Below are positions 35,793-44,805 of a stretch of 64,000 nucleotides of DNA, in pieces. The notes beneath the pieces were generated by a model. It was given only the letters and a program-made list of their open reading frames with translations, did not search any database and was not told where the DNA came from. Origin of the DNA: JAAETI01 sp964195945 (GTDB taxonomy: Bacteria; Actinomycetota; Acidimicrobiia; Spongiisociales; UBA5794); NCBI GenBank assembly GCA_964195945.1, contig CAXMRC010000150.1:23008-87007 (forward strand), read 5' to 3'. The translations under genes and the position numbers were made by a program. The stretch's first letter is position 1; each line of letters opens with the position of its first letter.

Positions 35793-36241
35793 TGAACGAT
35801 TGGGACGTCCGTTGTCTAGATGAAGCGATTGCCCAGGCGAAAACTGGGTTGGCGGAGGGTGGCATTCCGATCGGGGCTGCGCTCGCCACCGCGGAGGAAA
35901 TCCTCGGAGCCGGGCACAACCGGCGAGTTCAGCTTGGCTCGGCGATTCGCCATGGGGAGACCGACGCGCTGGAGGTTGCGGGTCGGCAGCCGGCATCTGT
36001 GTACCGCACCGCAACTATGTACACCACCCTGTCGCCTTGCGATATGTGCACCGGTGCGATTCTTCTCTATGGAATTCCAAGGGTTGTCATCGGCGAAAAC
36101 CGAACCTTCATGGGGGCCGAAGACTTGCTGCGCAGCCGCGGGGTCGAGGTCGTCATCGCCGACAACTCCGAGTGCATAGCCATGATGGAGGGCTTCATCG
36201 CAGAGAGCCCCGCGCTGTGGAATGAGGACATCGGAGAGTAA
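35789..36241 (+). CDS. cytosine deaminase, yeast FCY1-type
   Basis: A 150-residue zinc-dependent deaminase (first ATG at 35789, second at 35792). 'GGIPIGAALATAEEILGAGH', the metal/catalytic 'HGETDALE', 'TTLSPCDMCTGAILLYGIPR' and the tail 'ALWNEDIGE' match the small dimeric cytosine deaminase of yeast much more than bacterial CodA, which is an unrelated TIM-barrel. It converts cytosine to uracil. Being the last gene of the BMP importer operon suggests the importer brings in cytosine or cytidine-like compounds. Confidence 0.88.
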   Translation: MMNDWDVRCLDEAIAQAKTGLAEGGIPIGAALATAEEILGAGHNRRVQLGSAIRHGETDALEVAGRQPASVYRTATMYTTLSPCDMCTGAILLYGIPRVVIGENRTFMGAEDLLRSRGVEVVIADNSECIAMMEGFIAESPALWNEDIGE

Positions 36242-36257
36242 AACCTGGTTGTTCCGG

Positions 36258-36995
36258 TCAGGGTGTTTGCGAAGCGGACCCATCGCGCAGCCACGGAGGA
36301 CCACCGCCACCACCGCTGGGTGTTGTTGCTACCGCCACCTCGGGTGCGTCCGCTTCCCACGATCTGAGCAGGCCTACGACCGCCTGGATCTCCGACTCGG
36401 TCATTCGGTCTCCCCACGGTGGCATCGCGGTATCAGGTACGCCGAGCGTGATGATCTGCTGGATCGCTCCGTCGGGTGTCTCCTCGAGGAACCCTTTGAC
36501 GTTGAGTGCGGGCGCACGTGGGGTCCCTTGCCCGAGCGGTCCATGACACTGTGCGCAATTGGTCGAATAGAGAGCTCCCCCCAGCTCCAAGGACTCCGCA
36601 GGGGTGTAGTTGATTTGCAAAAACACCCCGGTGGTCACGAGCATCATGACTAGGAGAGCCGCAAGACCTCCAAGGCCCCAGGTGTAGCTAAAGCGGAGCG
36701 TCCTTTTCGGGATGCGCGACGGGTGCAGGTGCAGTACCAACGTGTCGAGCACCATCCGCGTACGACCACGATCGTCCTTCGGCACCGGTGGTGGTGCCAG
36801 CCTCTCCCGGATTCGCTGCAGGCTTGAGTCGTCACGCTCCATGTGGCGGGGATATTGGCTTGCGCGAATACCCGGCGGCTTGCCAGGCTTGCAACTTTGG
36901 CGGCTCGTGCTGGCGTTCCTGCACCCGCGAGCGACTGCCGCGCCCGCGGCCAGCTCCACGTCTACGGACCGGCCAGAGTTCGAGTCGGCGGCCAT
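36258..36995 (-). CDS. cytochrome c with truncated cytochrome b N-terminus as membrane anchor
   Basis: A 245-residue protein if it starts at 36995, eight bases after the cydB stop with AGGA ahead; an internal ATG at 36842 (residue 52) would give 194 residues and is where recognisable sequence begins. Residues about 80-130 ('VLHLHPSRIPKRTLRFSYTW', 'GLGGLAALLVMMLVTTGVFL') look like the first transmembrane helix of cytochrome b/b6. That helix then runs directly into a monohaem class I cytochrome c domain: CAQCH at 147-151 and distal Met in 'DTAMPPWGDRMTESE' (M191). No haem-b ligands remain. A Gly/Ser-rich tail follows. Confidence 0.78.
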   Translation of the reverse strand: MAADSNSGRSVDVELAAGAAVARGCRNASTSRQSCKPGKPPGIRASQYPRHMERDDSSLQRIRERLAPPPVPKDDRGRTRMVLDTLVLHLHPSRIPKRTLRFSYTWGLGGLAALLVMMLVTTGVFLQINYTPAESLELGGALYSTNCAQCHGPLGQGTPRAPALNVKGFLEETPDGAIQQIITLGVPDTAMPPWGDRMTESEIQAVVGLLRSWEADAPEVAVATTPSGGGGGPPWLRDGSASQTP

Positions 36996-37001
36996 GTGGT
37001 C

Positions 37002-38087
37002 CTAGCGGGTACCGGAACCGTTTCCCTCCTCGGCGATTAGCCGTTGCAGCAGAGATTCTGTCGACTCGAGATGCTGTTCACCCGACTCGCCCAGCAGTCC
37101 CCTCTGAGTCAATGTGTAGAGAAATCCGAGAGCTGGAACCGCCAGCAGTCCAGCCGCCATGAAGGCAACCATCAGAGCAACCAACACTGCATCTGATGCG
37201 GCGTATTCATCTACTGTCGCCGACTTCTCGAGTAGATAGGGGTATTGACCCGCCCCCCATCCCCACAACACAGTCGCGGTCGCCACCACCGCGGCCAGAC
37301 GGGCCTGGACATACTGTCTTCGCTGCAACAGGACCAGGGCCGCCACTCCACCTGCCGCGGACGCGATCATGAGCGGTATGCCACGTACCGAAACGAGTCC
37401 GTCGAATAGGTCGGGGGCGTCGATGGCGAGTACCGCGATGCCACCGACGGCGAGGACCCCCATCGCCACTCCGGTCGCCATGGCCCGCTTGCGAAAGTAC
37501 TCAGCGATGTCTACCGATCCCTCTGAGATGGCGTCCCTTCCAGCCAGAACAGCCGCAAGGAATGCCGTCGCACCGACGGCGAGCGCACCTCCCAGCAGCG
37601 AGGTTGGGTTGAACCAAGAGGTAAGAGGATCGCCCAGCGCGTTTCCCAACGGGACCCGCCCGGAGGCCACTCCCCCGGCGACGGTGCCCAAGAAGAATGG
37701 CGTGAGTATCGATGATGCGGCAAAAGTCGCACCGAGGGCGCGCCGACGACCCAATGTGGCTGCCCATTTTCGGAACGCAAAAGCCGCACCGCGCAAGATG
37801 ATCCCGATGGCCGCGATGGTCAGCGGGATGTACATAGTTGTGGCAATGGCGACGAAAGGCTCGGGAAACGCGGTCCATAGATAGACCAGTACAAATATCA
37901 GCCAGACGTGGTTCGCCTCCCATACCGGTCCGATAATTCGTTCCAGGAATGACCGCACCCTGGAACCCTTTTCGGCATCTCCGGCGAGGAGATCCCAGAA
38001 CCCCGCGCCGAAGTCTGCCCCGCCAAAGATGCCGTAGGCGGTGATACCGAGCCAGATAACAACGAGTACGACATCTGCAAGCGTCAT
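37002..38087 (-). CDS. cydB: cytochrome bd oxidase subunit II
   Basis: A 361-residue membrane protein. 'VVIWLGITAYGIFGGADFGA', 'GFWDLLAGDAEKGSR', 'ERIIGPVWEANHVWLIFVLV' and 'LWTAFPEPF' are CydB hallmarks. It partners CydA in the quinol oxidase that reduces O2 with high affinity and contributes to the proton motive force. Four-base overlap with cydA. Confidence 0.93.
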   Translation of the reverse strand: MTLADVVLVVIWLGITAYGIFGGADFGAGFWDLLAGDAEKGSRVRSFLERIIGPVWEANHVWLIFVLVYLWTAFPEPFVAIATTMYIPLTIAAIGIILRGAAFAFRKWAATLGRRRALGATFAASSILTPFFLGTVAGGVASGRVPLGNALGDPLTSWFNPTSLLGGALAVGATAFLAAVLAGRDAISEGSVDIAEYFRKRAMATGVAMGVLAVGGIAVLAIDAPDLFDGLVSVRGIPLMIASAAGGVAALVLLQRRQYVQARLAAVVATATVLWGWGAGQYPYLLEKSATVDEYAASDAVLVALMVAFMAAGLLAVPALGFLYTLTQRGLLGESGEQHLESTESLLQRLIAEEGNGSGTR

Positions 38088-39454
38088 AGTGACACCGGAG
38101 GGTTGGGACCATACGGCACTGGGGCTTCCTCTCCAGCCGCGAACCGAACGGCGATTCGCCGCAGGACGGCGACTGTAATGATCCCGAGACCGACGTAGAT
38201 CATGCTGATGACTGTTGCCGACACCGCAATGCCGTCGGCTGCTGTGACGGCGTCAGTCGTCCGCACGACGCCGTACACAATCCAGGGCTGACGTCCAACC
38301 TCTGTTGTTATCCAGCCCATCTCCATGGCGACAATGGCCGCTAGTCCGGCACCAGACGCCAATCGCCAGAACCACATCGATCCGGGCAGGCGCCGTCGTC
38401 GCCACCACACGAATGCAAACCAGGCCGAGAGGCCCACAAGCCCGGTGCCGAGGCCGACCATCACCTGGAACGCCAGGTGTACGACGTTGGCGGGAGGCCG
38501 CTCGTCTTCGGGAACTGAATCGAGTCCCGGTACCTCTCCGTTGAAATCCCTGGTACCCAGCCATGACGCCAGTTTCGGGATCTCTATGGCACCAACTACC
38601 TCCCCGTCAACGAGGACGCCGCCTAAAGCTAGCGGCGCACCTTCCTGGGTCTCGGGTAGCAGCTCGATAGCTGCAAACTTGGCAGGTTGCGCCTCGATGA
38701 GCCGGCGGGTAGCGACATCGCCTACCAGGACCTGCAGCGGTGCGGCGATCGACGCCAGCACAAACGGAATGACGAACCCCAGCCGGTGAATCCGGTCGCG
38801 TCTCCCTTTGAGCCAACCCACCGCATAGACGCTCGCCACCATAAAACCGGAAACCATGTAGGCCGCGAGCAGCATGTGGGCATACTGAATCCCGACCGCC
38901 GGATTGAACATGGCAGCCAGCGGATTGACATCGACGATCGAGCCATCAGTTGCGATCGTGAATCCGGCCGGCGAGTTCATCCATGCGTTGGCCGACAGGA
39001 TGAAGAACGACCCGGCGATTCCTGCGAGAACGATGGGAAACAGGGTCAAGTAGTGCACCCGGGCGGACAGGCGTTTCCAGTCGTATAGGTAGATCCCGAT
39101 GAAGATGGCCTCTAGGAAGAAGGAGACGCCCTCCAGCGCGAACGGCAATCCGATCACGTCCCCATACGGTCCCATCAGGCCCGGCCACAGGATCCCCATT
39201 TCGAAGCTGAGAATCGTCCCCGAAACGGCGCCTACCGCGAACAGAACCGCCATCACCTTCGACCAGCGCTTTGCCAGAATGAGAGCAGCTGCATCTCCAC
39301 GCCTGAGCCCACGCCGGTGGGCGATGAGTGTGATCAGTGGGAAGCCGATCCCCAGCGCAGCGAAGATGATGTGGAACCCGAGACTGATCGCCATTTGATA
39401 GCGGGCCGCGGCCAAATTGGTGTCGGCGGCAAGAGCGACTAACCCATCAGTCAT
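38084..39454 (-). CDS. cydA: cytochrome bd oxidase subunit I
   Basis: About 456 residues from the ATG at 39454. 'RYQMAISLGFHIIFAALGIG' contains the early haem His (H28); 'GRQPWIVYGVVRTTDAV' is the conserved CydA motif, and 'GVSFFLEAIFIGIYLYDWKR' the Glu-lined helix. The Q-loop between about residues 245 and 315 appears of the short type, as in CIO-like oxidases. No cydCD genes are in the window. The 267 bases upstream show no gene. Confidence 0.92.
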   Translation of the reverse strand: MTDGLVALAADTNLAAARYQMAISLGFHIIFAALGIGFPLITLIAHRRGLRRGDAAALILAKRWSKVMAVLFAVGAVSGTILSFEMGILWPGLMGPYGDVIGLPFALEGVSFFLEAIFIGIYLYDWKRLSARVHYLTLFPIVLAGIAGSFFILSANAWMNSPAGFTIATDGSIVDVNPLAAMFNPAVGIQYAHMLLAAYMVSGFMVASVYAVGWLKGRRDRIHRLGFVIPFVLASIAAPLQVLVGDVATRRLIEAQPAKFAAIELLPETQEGAPLALGGVLVDGEVVGAIEIPKLASWLGTRDFNGEVPGLDSVPEDERPPANVVHLAFQVMVGLGTGLVGLSAWFAFVWWRRRRLPGSMWFWRLASGAGLAAIVAMEMGWITTEVGRQPWIVYGVVRTTDAVTAADGIAVSATVISMIYVGLGIITVAVLRRIAVRFAAGEEAPVPYGPNPPVSL

Positions 39455-39721
39455 TGCAATAGCCTCCGCGAGACAGGACGACCGTCGGTAAGCCCGGCAG
39501 TCGATCTGATGACCACGGTAGCCTGGCGCCGGTGCTACAAAATCCGCGACATTCCGGTGCAATGGACAAACCATCGCGTTGAGCGGCACGCTCCGCTACA
39601 TCGCCCAAAACGTTGCCAGAGCCTTCTGGCGGACCATGCCCGCCAGAAATCGGCACGAGCGTTCGCTGGTCGGCGCTTGGATGTTGACACGCTCGAAGAA
39701 GTCGCAATCGCCGGGATATGT

Positions 39722-40085
39722 CTAGTTCTTCAATTGTGCCGCCGAGCCCGACAGCACGATCGTCGTTTCGATTCCCGAACCATTCCGGGACTCCACGAGT
39801 CGGCGGAGTGCTTGGATGAGGGCGAGGTCCTCCGGACTGAAATCGAGCTCAGAGATGCGGTGCCCGAACATGGCTGGGTCAGCATCGACGACGATCTCAC
39901 CAACAGGCAGCGTCATGGCTGTCAGCCAACGAGTCGCCTCCTCCTGGTTCATTCCGATATCGAATCGCCTCCCCCGATTCGATAATCCGCTGCAGATCAT
40001 GGACTCTCGATCTCGCATCGGCCCCAAGCCCGGTGCCTATCTCACTTGCGGCCACAGCACTCCTCACCCAGTCACGACCTGTCAC
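39722..40085 (-). pseudogene. possible frameshifted small gene of unknown function
   Basis: Two overlapping minus-strand frames look like halves of one protein. The upstream frame starts at GTG 40085 ('MTGRDWVRSAVAASEIGTGL', then 'RVHDLQRIIESGEAIRYRNE') and loses protein-like character near 39950, ending at 39897. The second frame is protein-like from about 39952 ('MNQEEATRWLTAMTLPVGEI', 'DFSPEDLALIQALRRLVE') to the stop at 39722. A single +1/-1 shift near 39945-39960 would join them. Alternatively the second frame is a small intact gene starting at 39952. I recognise no family. Confidence 0.35.
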
Positions 40086-40091
40086 AACGGC

Positions 40092-40997
40092 TCAATAGCC
40101 CACTAGCCCGACACAGCTGAATGTCGCTTCAATGGACGCAGGCGGGTCCGCAACCGAGGCCGAGAAGCTCCCGGTGAACAGCCACTCTTCATTCGACACG
40201 GACTCTGCCTGATTCAGGACGAACGCGCCATCGATCTCCTGGAGATCCCACACGGATTCGTCAAGAGCAGGGTCTGCGGCGAACACCCAGACCTGGCCTT
40301 CATAGGCCCCGGGTTCGACACCTGAGTCGTAGCTGGAGACCGAGGACTGAAAGTCGGGGCCTTCCAGGTAGATGTTTATCGAGCCGGTCTCGAGGTCGCC
40401 ATACATGTCGCACGACACCTCATACTCTCCGCTCAGGGTCTCTTCGTAGGTGCCGCCCCCGGCTGAGATCGTCTGGGTGGCCGCAGATGACACGTCACCA
40501 CTGCTGTCGGAATCGTCAACGGCAGCTGAAGATTCCGGCTCCTCGTCGAACGAAATCCCGCATTCGCGCACCATATATCCTTCGACGCGGACGGTTGCCT
40601 CCTCGAATGCCAGAAGTTCGACCTCGTCGAGTGGCTCGGGTCCGGTGGGATCCTTTGCCCACTCGCCGAAACTCGTCATGGCGGAGATCATCAGGGCAAA
40701 ATCGGCCTCTAGTTCGGCGGGGGCGGCGCTGCCCAGGCGAAGGTAGATGTCCTTGAGAAATTCGTACAGGTCAAGGGCTTCCAGAGTCGGATCATCCTCA
40801 TCCAGGGCACCCAGTTCCTCCGATAGATTCACGACTGTTTGACAGAAGTCGGATCCCCCTCCGGTCGGAAGAGCTGCGCTCTCGGCTGCCGCACTGACAC
40901 CGGCATCAGAATCAGCAGCAACCGCATCACTCGAACCTCCCCCGCACGCCGCCAGTATTAGGGCGACTACCACGGCCACCAATCGCGTCCGTGCCAT
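40092..40997 (-). CDS. hypothetical lipoprotein
   Basis: About 301 residues from the ATG at 40997, which places a textbook lipoprotein signal (hydrophobic core, LAAC lipobox with C18) at the very N-terminus; an ATG at 41051 is in frame too. Then a Ser/Ala/Asp linker, a helical segment around 40-150 ('FCQTVVNLSEELGAL', 'LYEFLKDIYLRLG') resembling small actinobacterial lipoprotein domains, an acidic Ser-rich linker and a C-terminal beta-rich domain with four cysteines. Function unknown; probably displayed on the outer face of the membrane. Confidence 0.75.
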   Translation of the reverse strand: MARTRLVAVVVALILAACGGGSSDAVAADSDAGVSAAAESAALPTGGGSDFCQTVVNLSEELGALDEDDPTLEALDLYEFLKDIYLRLGSAAPAELEADFALMISAMTSFGEWAKDPTGPEPLDEVELLAFEEATVRVEGYMVRECGISFDEEPESSAAVDDSDSSGDVSSAATQTISAGGGTYEETLSGEYEVSCDMYGDLETGSINIYLEGPDFQSSVSSYDSGVEPGAYEGQVWVFAADPALDESVWDLQEIDGAFVLNQAESVSNEEWLFTGSFSASVADPPASIEATFSCVGLVGY

Positions 40998-41220
40998 CAC
41001 TCTGTCCCCTGGCGGAGATTGTTCGGGTTGCCTCAGCTTCAATGATTTCATCGCTTGCCTCTCTTTCTGTGCCGAAAGGTCTCGGGACCGTGCACAAACG
41101 AGTGTGCAACAGAGTCCCAAACGATCACCAAACTCTGCAGGACCTTCCACCTGGCTGCTGGTAACCAGCGCTCCGGCTCCCGATGGCTAGCGACGGGCTC
41201 GTGGCGCGACCATGCAGAAT

Positions 41221-41239
41221 CCCCGATACCCACTCGGGG
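41221..41239. terminator. hairpin between lipoprotein gene and universal stress gene
   Basis: CCCCGA and TCGGGG are separated by seven bases, giving a perfect 6-bp stem (7 with the flanking T-A pair), located about 60 bases after the minus-strand universal stress gene stop. There is no T-run, so termination is only a possibility. Confidence 0.4.
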
Positions 41240-41296
41240 ACGTTCGATGGTCGGCCCGACGGGTTTAGAGCCCGCTCTCGACTCCTCCAGCCGCCA

Positions 41297-42139
41297 TCAG
41301 GGGATGACCGCAAGAGGCAGCGGCGAGTGGCGGACGAGGTACGAGGCGGTGTCGCCAAGCCCACTGAATTGACCGGCACCTCTGCTGCCGATCACGATCA
41401 GCCCGGCACCATCGCTTGCGGCAGCCTCGGGGAGCCCGACCCGGGGATCGGTGTTGCAAACTACGACCTTGTACTCAACATCGTTATCGCGGAATTGCAC
41501 CAAGGCTTCCTCGGCGTCGGCTCTGACGTCTTCGTCAAAACGTTCGACGTGTCCCGGAGGCTTCTCACACCCAGGGTCGGCGCATCGAACAATCGTGGCC
41601 GGCAAGCCTAGATCGGCACAGAACGCAGCCGACCATGAAAGGACGCGGCGGGCAACTGCCGAACAGTCCACACCAACGAGAATCCGGGTCAGGGGCGGAG
41701 GGCTCATGGTCCACCGCCTCGGGACGAGAACAAGCGGTCGGTCGGTCGTGAACAGGAGGCGTCGACTGACCGAACCAAGCAGCAGTCCGGACAGCGGCCC
41801 CAGGCCCCGGGTACCCACCACCAGAATCGATGCGTCCAGCTCATTGACAGCGTCGAGCAGCACCGTGGCAGCCGGTCCCCGCCGGGCAACGATGTCAACG
41901 TCATCAAGCCCGACGTCACGGAGGGATTGCGCCGCGGCAGATGCCACATGGGTATTCATCTCTGAGACATCGTCATCGACCCCTGGCAAGGCTTTCGAGG
42001 CCACCCGGGTCCACGCCGCCACCGCCCTTACCGGCACACCCAATCGGCGTCCGATCGCCACGGCCCACGCGGCCGCGATATTGGCATTGAGGGAATCGTC
42101 GACGCCGACGAGGACGGCGCTTCGTGTGTAGTCATTCAT
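41297..42139 (-). CDS. tandem universal stress protein
   Basis: A 280-residue protein of two UspA domains. Domain 1 has the ATP-binding pattern 'VVGTRGLGPLSGLLLGSVSR'; domain 2 ends with 'VIGSRGAGQFSGLGDTASYL', somewhat degenerate in the spacing after G-x2-G. Tandem USPs in mycobacteria belong largely to the hypoxia regulon. It lies 119 bases downstream of the P-type ATPase gene on the same strand. Confidence 0.9.
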   Translation of the reverse strand: MNDYTRSAVLVGVDDSLNANIAAAWAVAIGRRLGVPVRAVAAWTRVASKALPGVDDDVSEMNTHVASAAAQSLRDVGLDDVDIVARRGPAATVLLDAVNELDASILVVGTRGLGPLSGLLLGSVSRRLLFTTDRPLVLVPRRWTMSPPPLTRILVGVDCSAVARRVLSWSAAFCADLGLPATIVRCADPGCEKPPGHVERFDEDVRADAEEALVQFRDNDVEYKVVVCNTDPRVGLPEAAASDGAGLIVIGSRGAGQFSGLGDTASYLVRHSPLPLAVIP

Positions 42140-42258
42140 GTGGGCCTCCAGTCATGTCTCGGCGAGCGAGGCTGCCGGATACGGAGCCTGGCGAGCGCGA
42201 TCGCCAGCAGCTCTCTCGGTTTGGGCGCTGATCTGTAGATGTAGTGTCGATTTGCCGG

Positions 42259-44799
42259 TCATGAGCCATCGTTTCTTTGAGCCGCGCGGCGCGACCAGAT
42301 CTCGGCACCGGCGATAGTGACGATGAGCGCCGCGGCCACGAAGCCCAAGCCGGCCCCATCGAGAGGGACGAGGCCGAGCATCGTGCGGAGTGCGGGGACT
42401 GTGATTGTGAGTATTTGCAGCCCGACACTGGCGACGATGATGACGTTGAGCGTCCGGTTGCGGATGGGCTTGGCTGCTATCCGGCGAGCCGGGTACACAA
42501 ATGCCAACTGGGCGAGCGATTCGTAGAGAAACACTGCGGTCTGGGTCGCGGCACCTGCGTAGGCCAGCGCCGGAAACGTGAAGAACAGCAGCAGCCCGAT
42601 CCCGGCCTTGAGGAACCCCGTTGTCAGGATAAATCGGATGCCGGCTCGGGTGAGAAGCGGCGCCGACGGGGGCCGGGGGCGCTGTGTCATCATCCCCGCG
42701 TTACGGTCCATCCCCAGCGCCAGAGCGGGTGGCCCGTCGGCGATGATATTGATCCACAGCAACTGGACGGCAATAAGAGGGACAAGGAGGTTGCCGCCCT
42801 CGTCGCGCAGATTGAACAGGGCTGCGCCGGTTACGCCGATCGCGATCAGCAGTACCAGCGCCACGTTGGTAGAGAATAGGAAGCGGATGAATTTGAGGAT
42901 GTTGGCGTAGATGCTCCGACCTTCTTCGACCGCGGCGGTGATCGTGGCGAAGTTGTCGTCGAGGAGCACGAGATCAGCGACTTCACGGCTGACGTCGCTC
43001 CCTCGTTGGCCCATCGCCACTCCGATGTCTGCCCGTTTCAGCGCTGGTGCATCGTTGACACCGTCTCCAGTCATGGCAACGATTTCACCGTTTGCCTTGA
43101 GTGCTTCCACCAGCGCCAGTTTGTGTTCCGGATTGACGCGGGCGAAGACGTCAACGTAGTTCACTTCGCGGGCCAACTCTTCACTGCTCAGTTGGTCGAG
43201 TTGTTCTCCGGTCATCACCGTGTCGGTGGCTATCCCGACGGTGTTGGCGATGGCCAACGCGGTGGCGGGATGGTCTCCCGTAATCATCAGCACCCGAATA
43301 CCCGCCTCCTGAGTAGCGTTGATGGCGCCAACTACCTCGGAGCGTGGCGGATCCCACAGCGAGACGGAACCGAGCCACTCGATGTCAGAGTCAGTTTCAC
43401 CCGGTGCCCAGGCCAGCCCAAGGACTCGGTAGCCCTCTGCGGCGCCGGCTTCGATCTTGTCTTCCCAGATCGACCGCTCCTCCGGTGTCAGTCGGCTTCG
43501 CTCCAATAGCGCCTCAGGTGCCCCTTTGAGATAGGACACCGGCCCTTCCTGGTCACCCACGGTGACCCGCATAAACCGCCAGGCTGAATCGAAGGGTCGT
43601 ACCGATTGCCGCTGGTAGCGGCTTCGGGTCTCGGCGGGGTCTACACCATGTTGTGCGGCGTAGGTGTACAGACCGATCTCGAGGGGATCCCCGGAACCAC
43701 CCCCAGGCTCAGCATCGGCTGCGAGCACCATCGCAAGCAGCGCTCGCTCATCGTCCGATGAGTCCAGATCGCTGACAGTCATCGTGTTTTCGGTGAGGGT
43801 CCCGGTTTTGTCGGTGGCGATCACGGTCACCGAACCGAGCGCTTCCACAGCGGCGAGTCGTCTCACGACGGCCTTGCGCGATGCCATTCGCTCGGTGCCA
43901 AGTGCCAACGTCAGGGTCAAGACGGCGGGCAGACCTTCCGGTACCGCCGCGACCGCTACCGCAACGGCAAAGAGCAGAGCCTCGTCTATTCGGTCGATCC
44001 CTTCGATCCCGACACCGGCCACCACCAGCACTACGGCGAGGGCAGCCACCCAGCGGGCGATGCGATGGCCAAAATGCGCCATCCGACGCTCTAGGGGTGT
44101 CCCTTCGACCTCGACGTCGGCCAACATGCTCGCGATCCGCCCCATGGCAGATGCTGACCCTGTTCTGGTGACCACCAGCCAGGCATGGCCACGCACTGCG
44201 AGCGTTCCTGAGAAGACCTCCTGTCCGACAGCCTTTTCGACTGGAACCGACTCGCCGGTCAGCATCGACTCGTCAACCATGAGACCCTGGTCACCGGTCA
44301 GTTCCCCATCGGCGGGAACCCGGTCACCTGCCTCGACTCGAACCAGGTCCCCAGGGACCACCTCGGCCGCCGGGAGGTGCACCAAACGACCATCGCGACG
44401 GACCGATACCAGCGGCGCGGCCAATTCTTTCAGACGTGCCAGTGCGTCTTCCGCCCGGTACTCCTGCCACACTCCCATGACCGTGTTGAACGCCAGGATC
44501 ACCAGGATCGCTATCGACTCAATTGGCCATCCGGTCGCTCCTTCAAAAACCCAAACAACGGCGTCGAACGCCAAAGCGAACAACAAGATGTAGATGATTG
44601 GGCTACGTAGTTGCCGCAGCACTCGCTCCCACCACGGCGTCGGCCGAGCTTCGGGTAGCACGTTGGCGCCAACCTCGACCAGAAGCACAGCTGCCTGGTC
44701 CGAGCTCAACCCCCCGCCGCTCCATGGGGTCGCATAGTCGACCGGGTCGGCCCTCAATGTGGAATCGTCTCGATATTCGAACGGTGGCAACGAGTCCAT
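42259..44799 (-). CDS. cation-transporting P-type ATPase, CtpF/P2-like
   Basis: An 846-residue pump with the full P2 (Ca-ATPase-like) architecture: N-terminal cytosolic domain, actuator motif TGES at 181-184, 'VPEGLPAVLTLTLAL' in M4 (287-291), phosphorylation Asp D330 in DKTGTLT, hinge 'MTGDGVNDAPALKRADIGVA', and six C-terminal helices. The PEGLP motif points to Ca or a similar cation rather than heavy metals. Six bases downstream of a tandem universal stress gene, as in the mycobacterial Rv1996-ctpF pair. Confidence 0.92.
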   Translation of the reverse strand: MDSLPPFEYRDDSTLRADPVDYATPWSGGGLSSDQAAVLLVEVGANVLPEARPTPWWERVLRQLRSPIIYILLFALAFDAVVWVFEGATGWPIESIAILVILAFNTVMGVWQEYRAEDALARLKELAAPLVSVRRDGRLVHLPAAEVVPGDLVRVEAGDRVPADGELTGDQGLMVDESMLTGESVPVEKAVGQEVFSGTLAVRGHAWLVVTRTGSASAMGRIASMLADVEVEGTPLERRMAHFGHRIARWVAALAVVLVVAGVGIEGIDRIDEALLFAVAVAVAAVPEGLPAVLTLTLALGTERMASRKAVVRRLAAVEALGSVTVIATDKTGTLTENTMTVSDLDSSDDERALLAMVLAADAEPGGGSGDPLEIGLYTYAAQHGVDPAETRSRYQRQSVRPFDSAWRFMRVTVGDQEGPVSYLKGAPEALLERSRLTPEERSIWEDKIEAGAAEGYRVLGLAWAPGETDSDIEWLGSVSLWDPPRSEVVGAINATQEAGIRVLMITGDHPATALAIANTVGIATDTVMTGEQLDQLSSEELAREVNYVDVFARVNPEHKLALVEALKANGEIVAMTGDGVNDAPALKRADIGVAMGQRGSDVSREVADLVLLDDNFATITAAVEEGRSIYANILKFIRFLFSTNVALVLLIAIGVTGAALFNLRDEGGNLLVPLIAVQLLWINIIADGPPALALGMDRNAGMMTQRPRPPSAPLLTRAGIRFILTTGFLKAGIGLLLFFTFPALAYAGAATQTAVFLYESLAQLAFVYPARRIAAKPIRNRTLNVIIVASVGLQILTITVPALRTMLGLVPLDGAGLGFVAAALIVTIAGAEIWSRRAAQRNDGS

Positions 44800-44805
44800 G
44801 CGGTT

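Noticed and set aside
41221..41275. DosR-type box or amber-suppressor (pyrrolysine-like) tRNA near the universal stress gene
   Set aside because: The CTCTAAA loop and GGGGAC...GTC spacing only superficially resemble these elements; no complete tRNA fold or canonical DosR box can be drawn.
43664..44593. Plus-strand open frame of 309 codons opposite the P-type ATPase
   Set aside because: Ser/Arg/Thr-rich shadow without domains; the minus strand carries all ATPase motifs.
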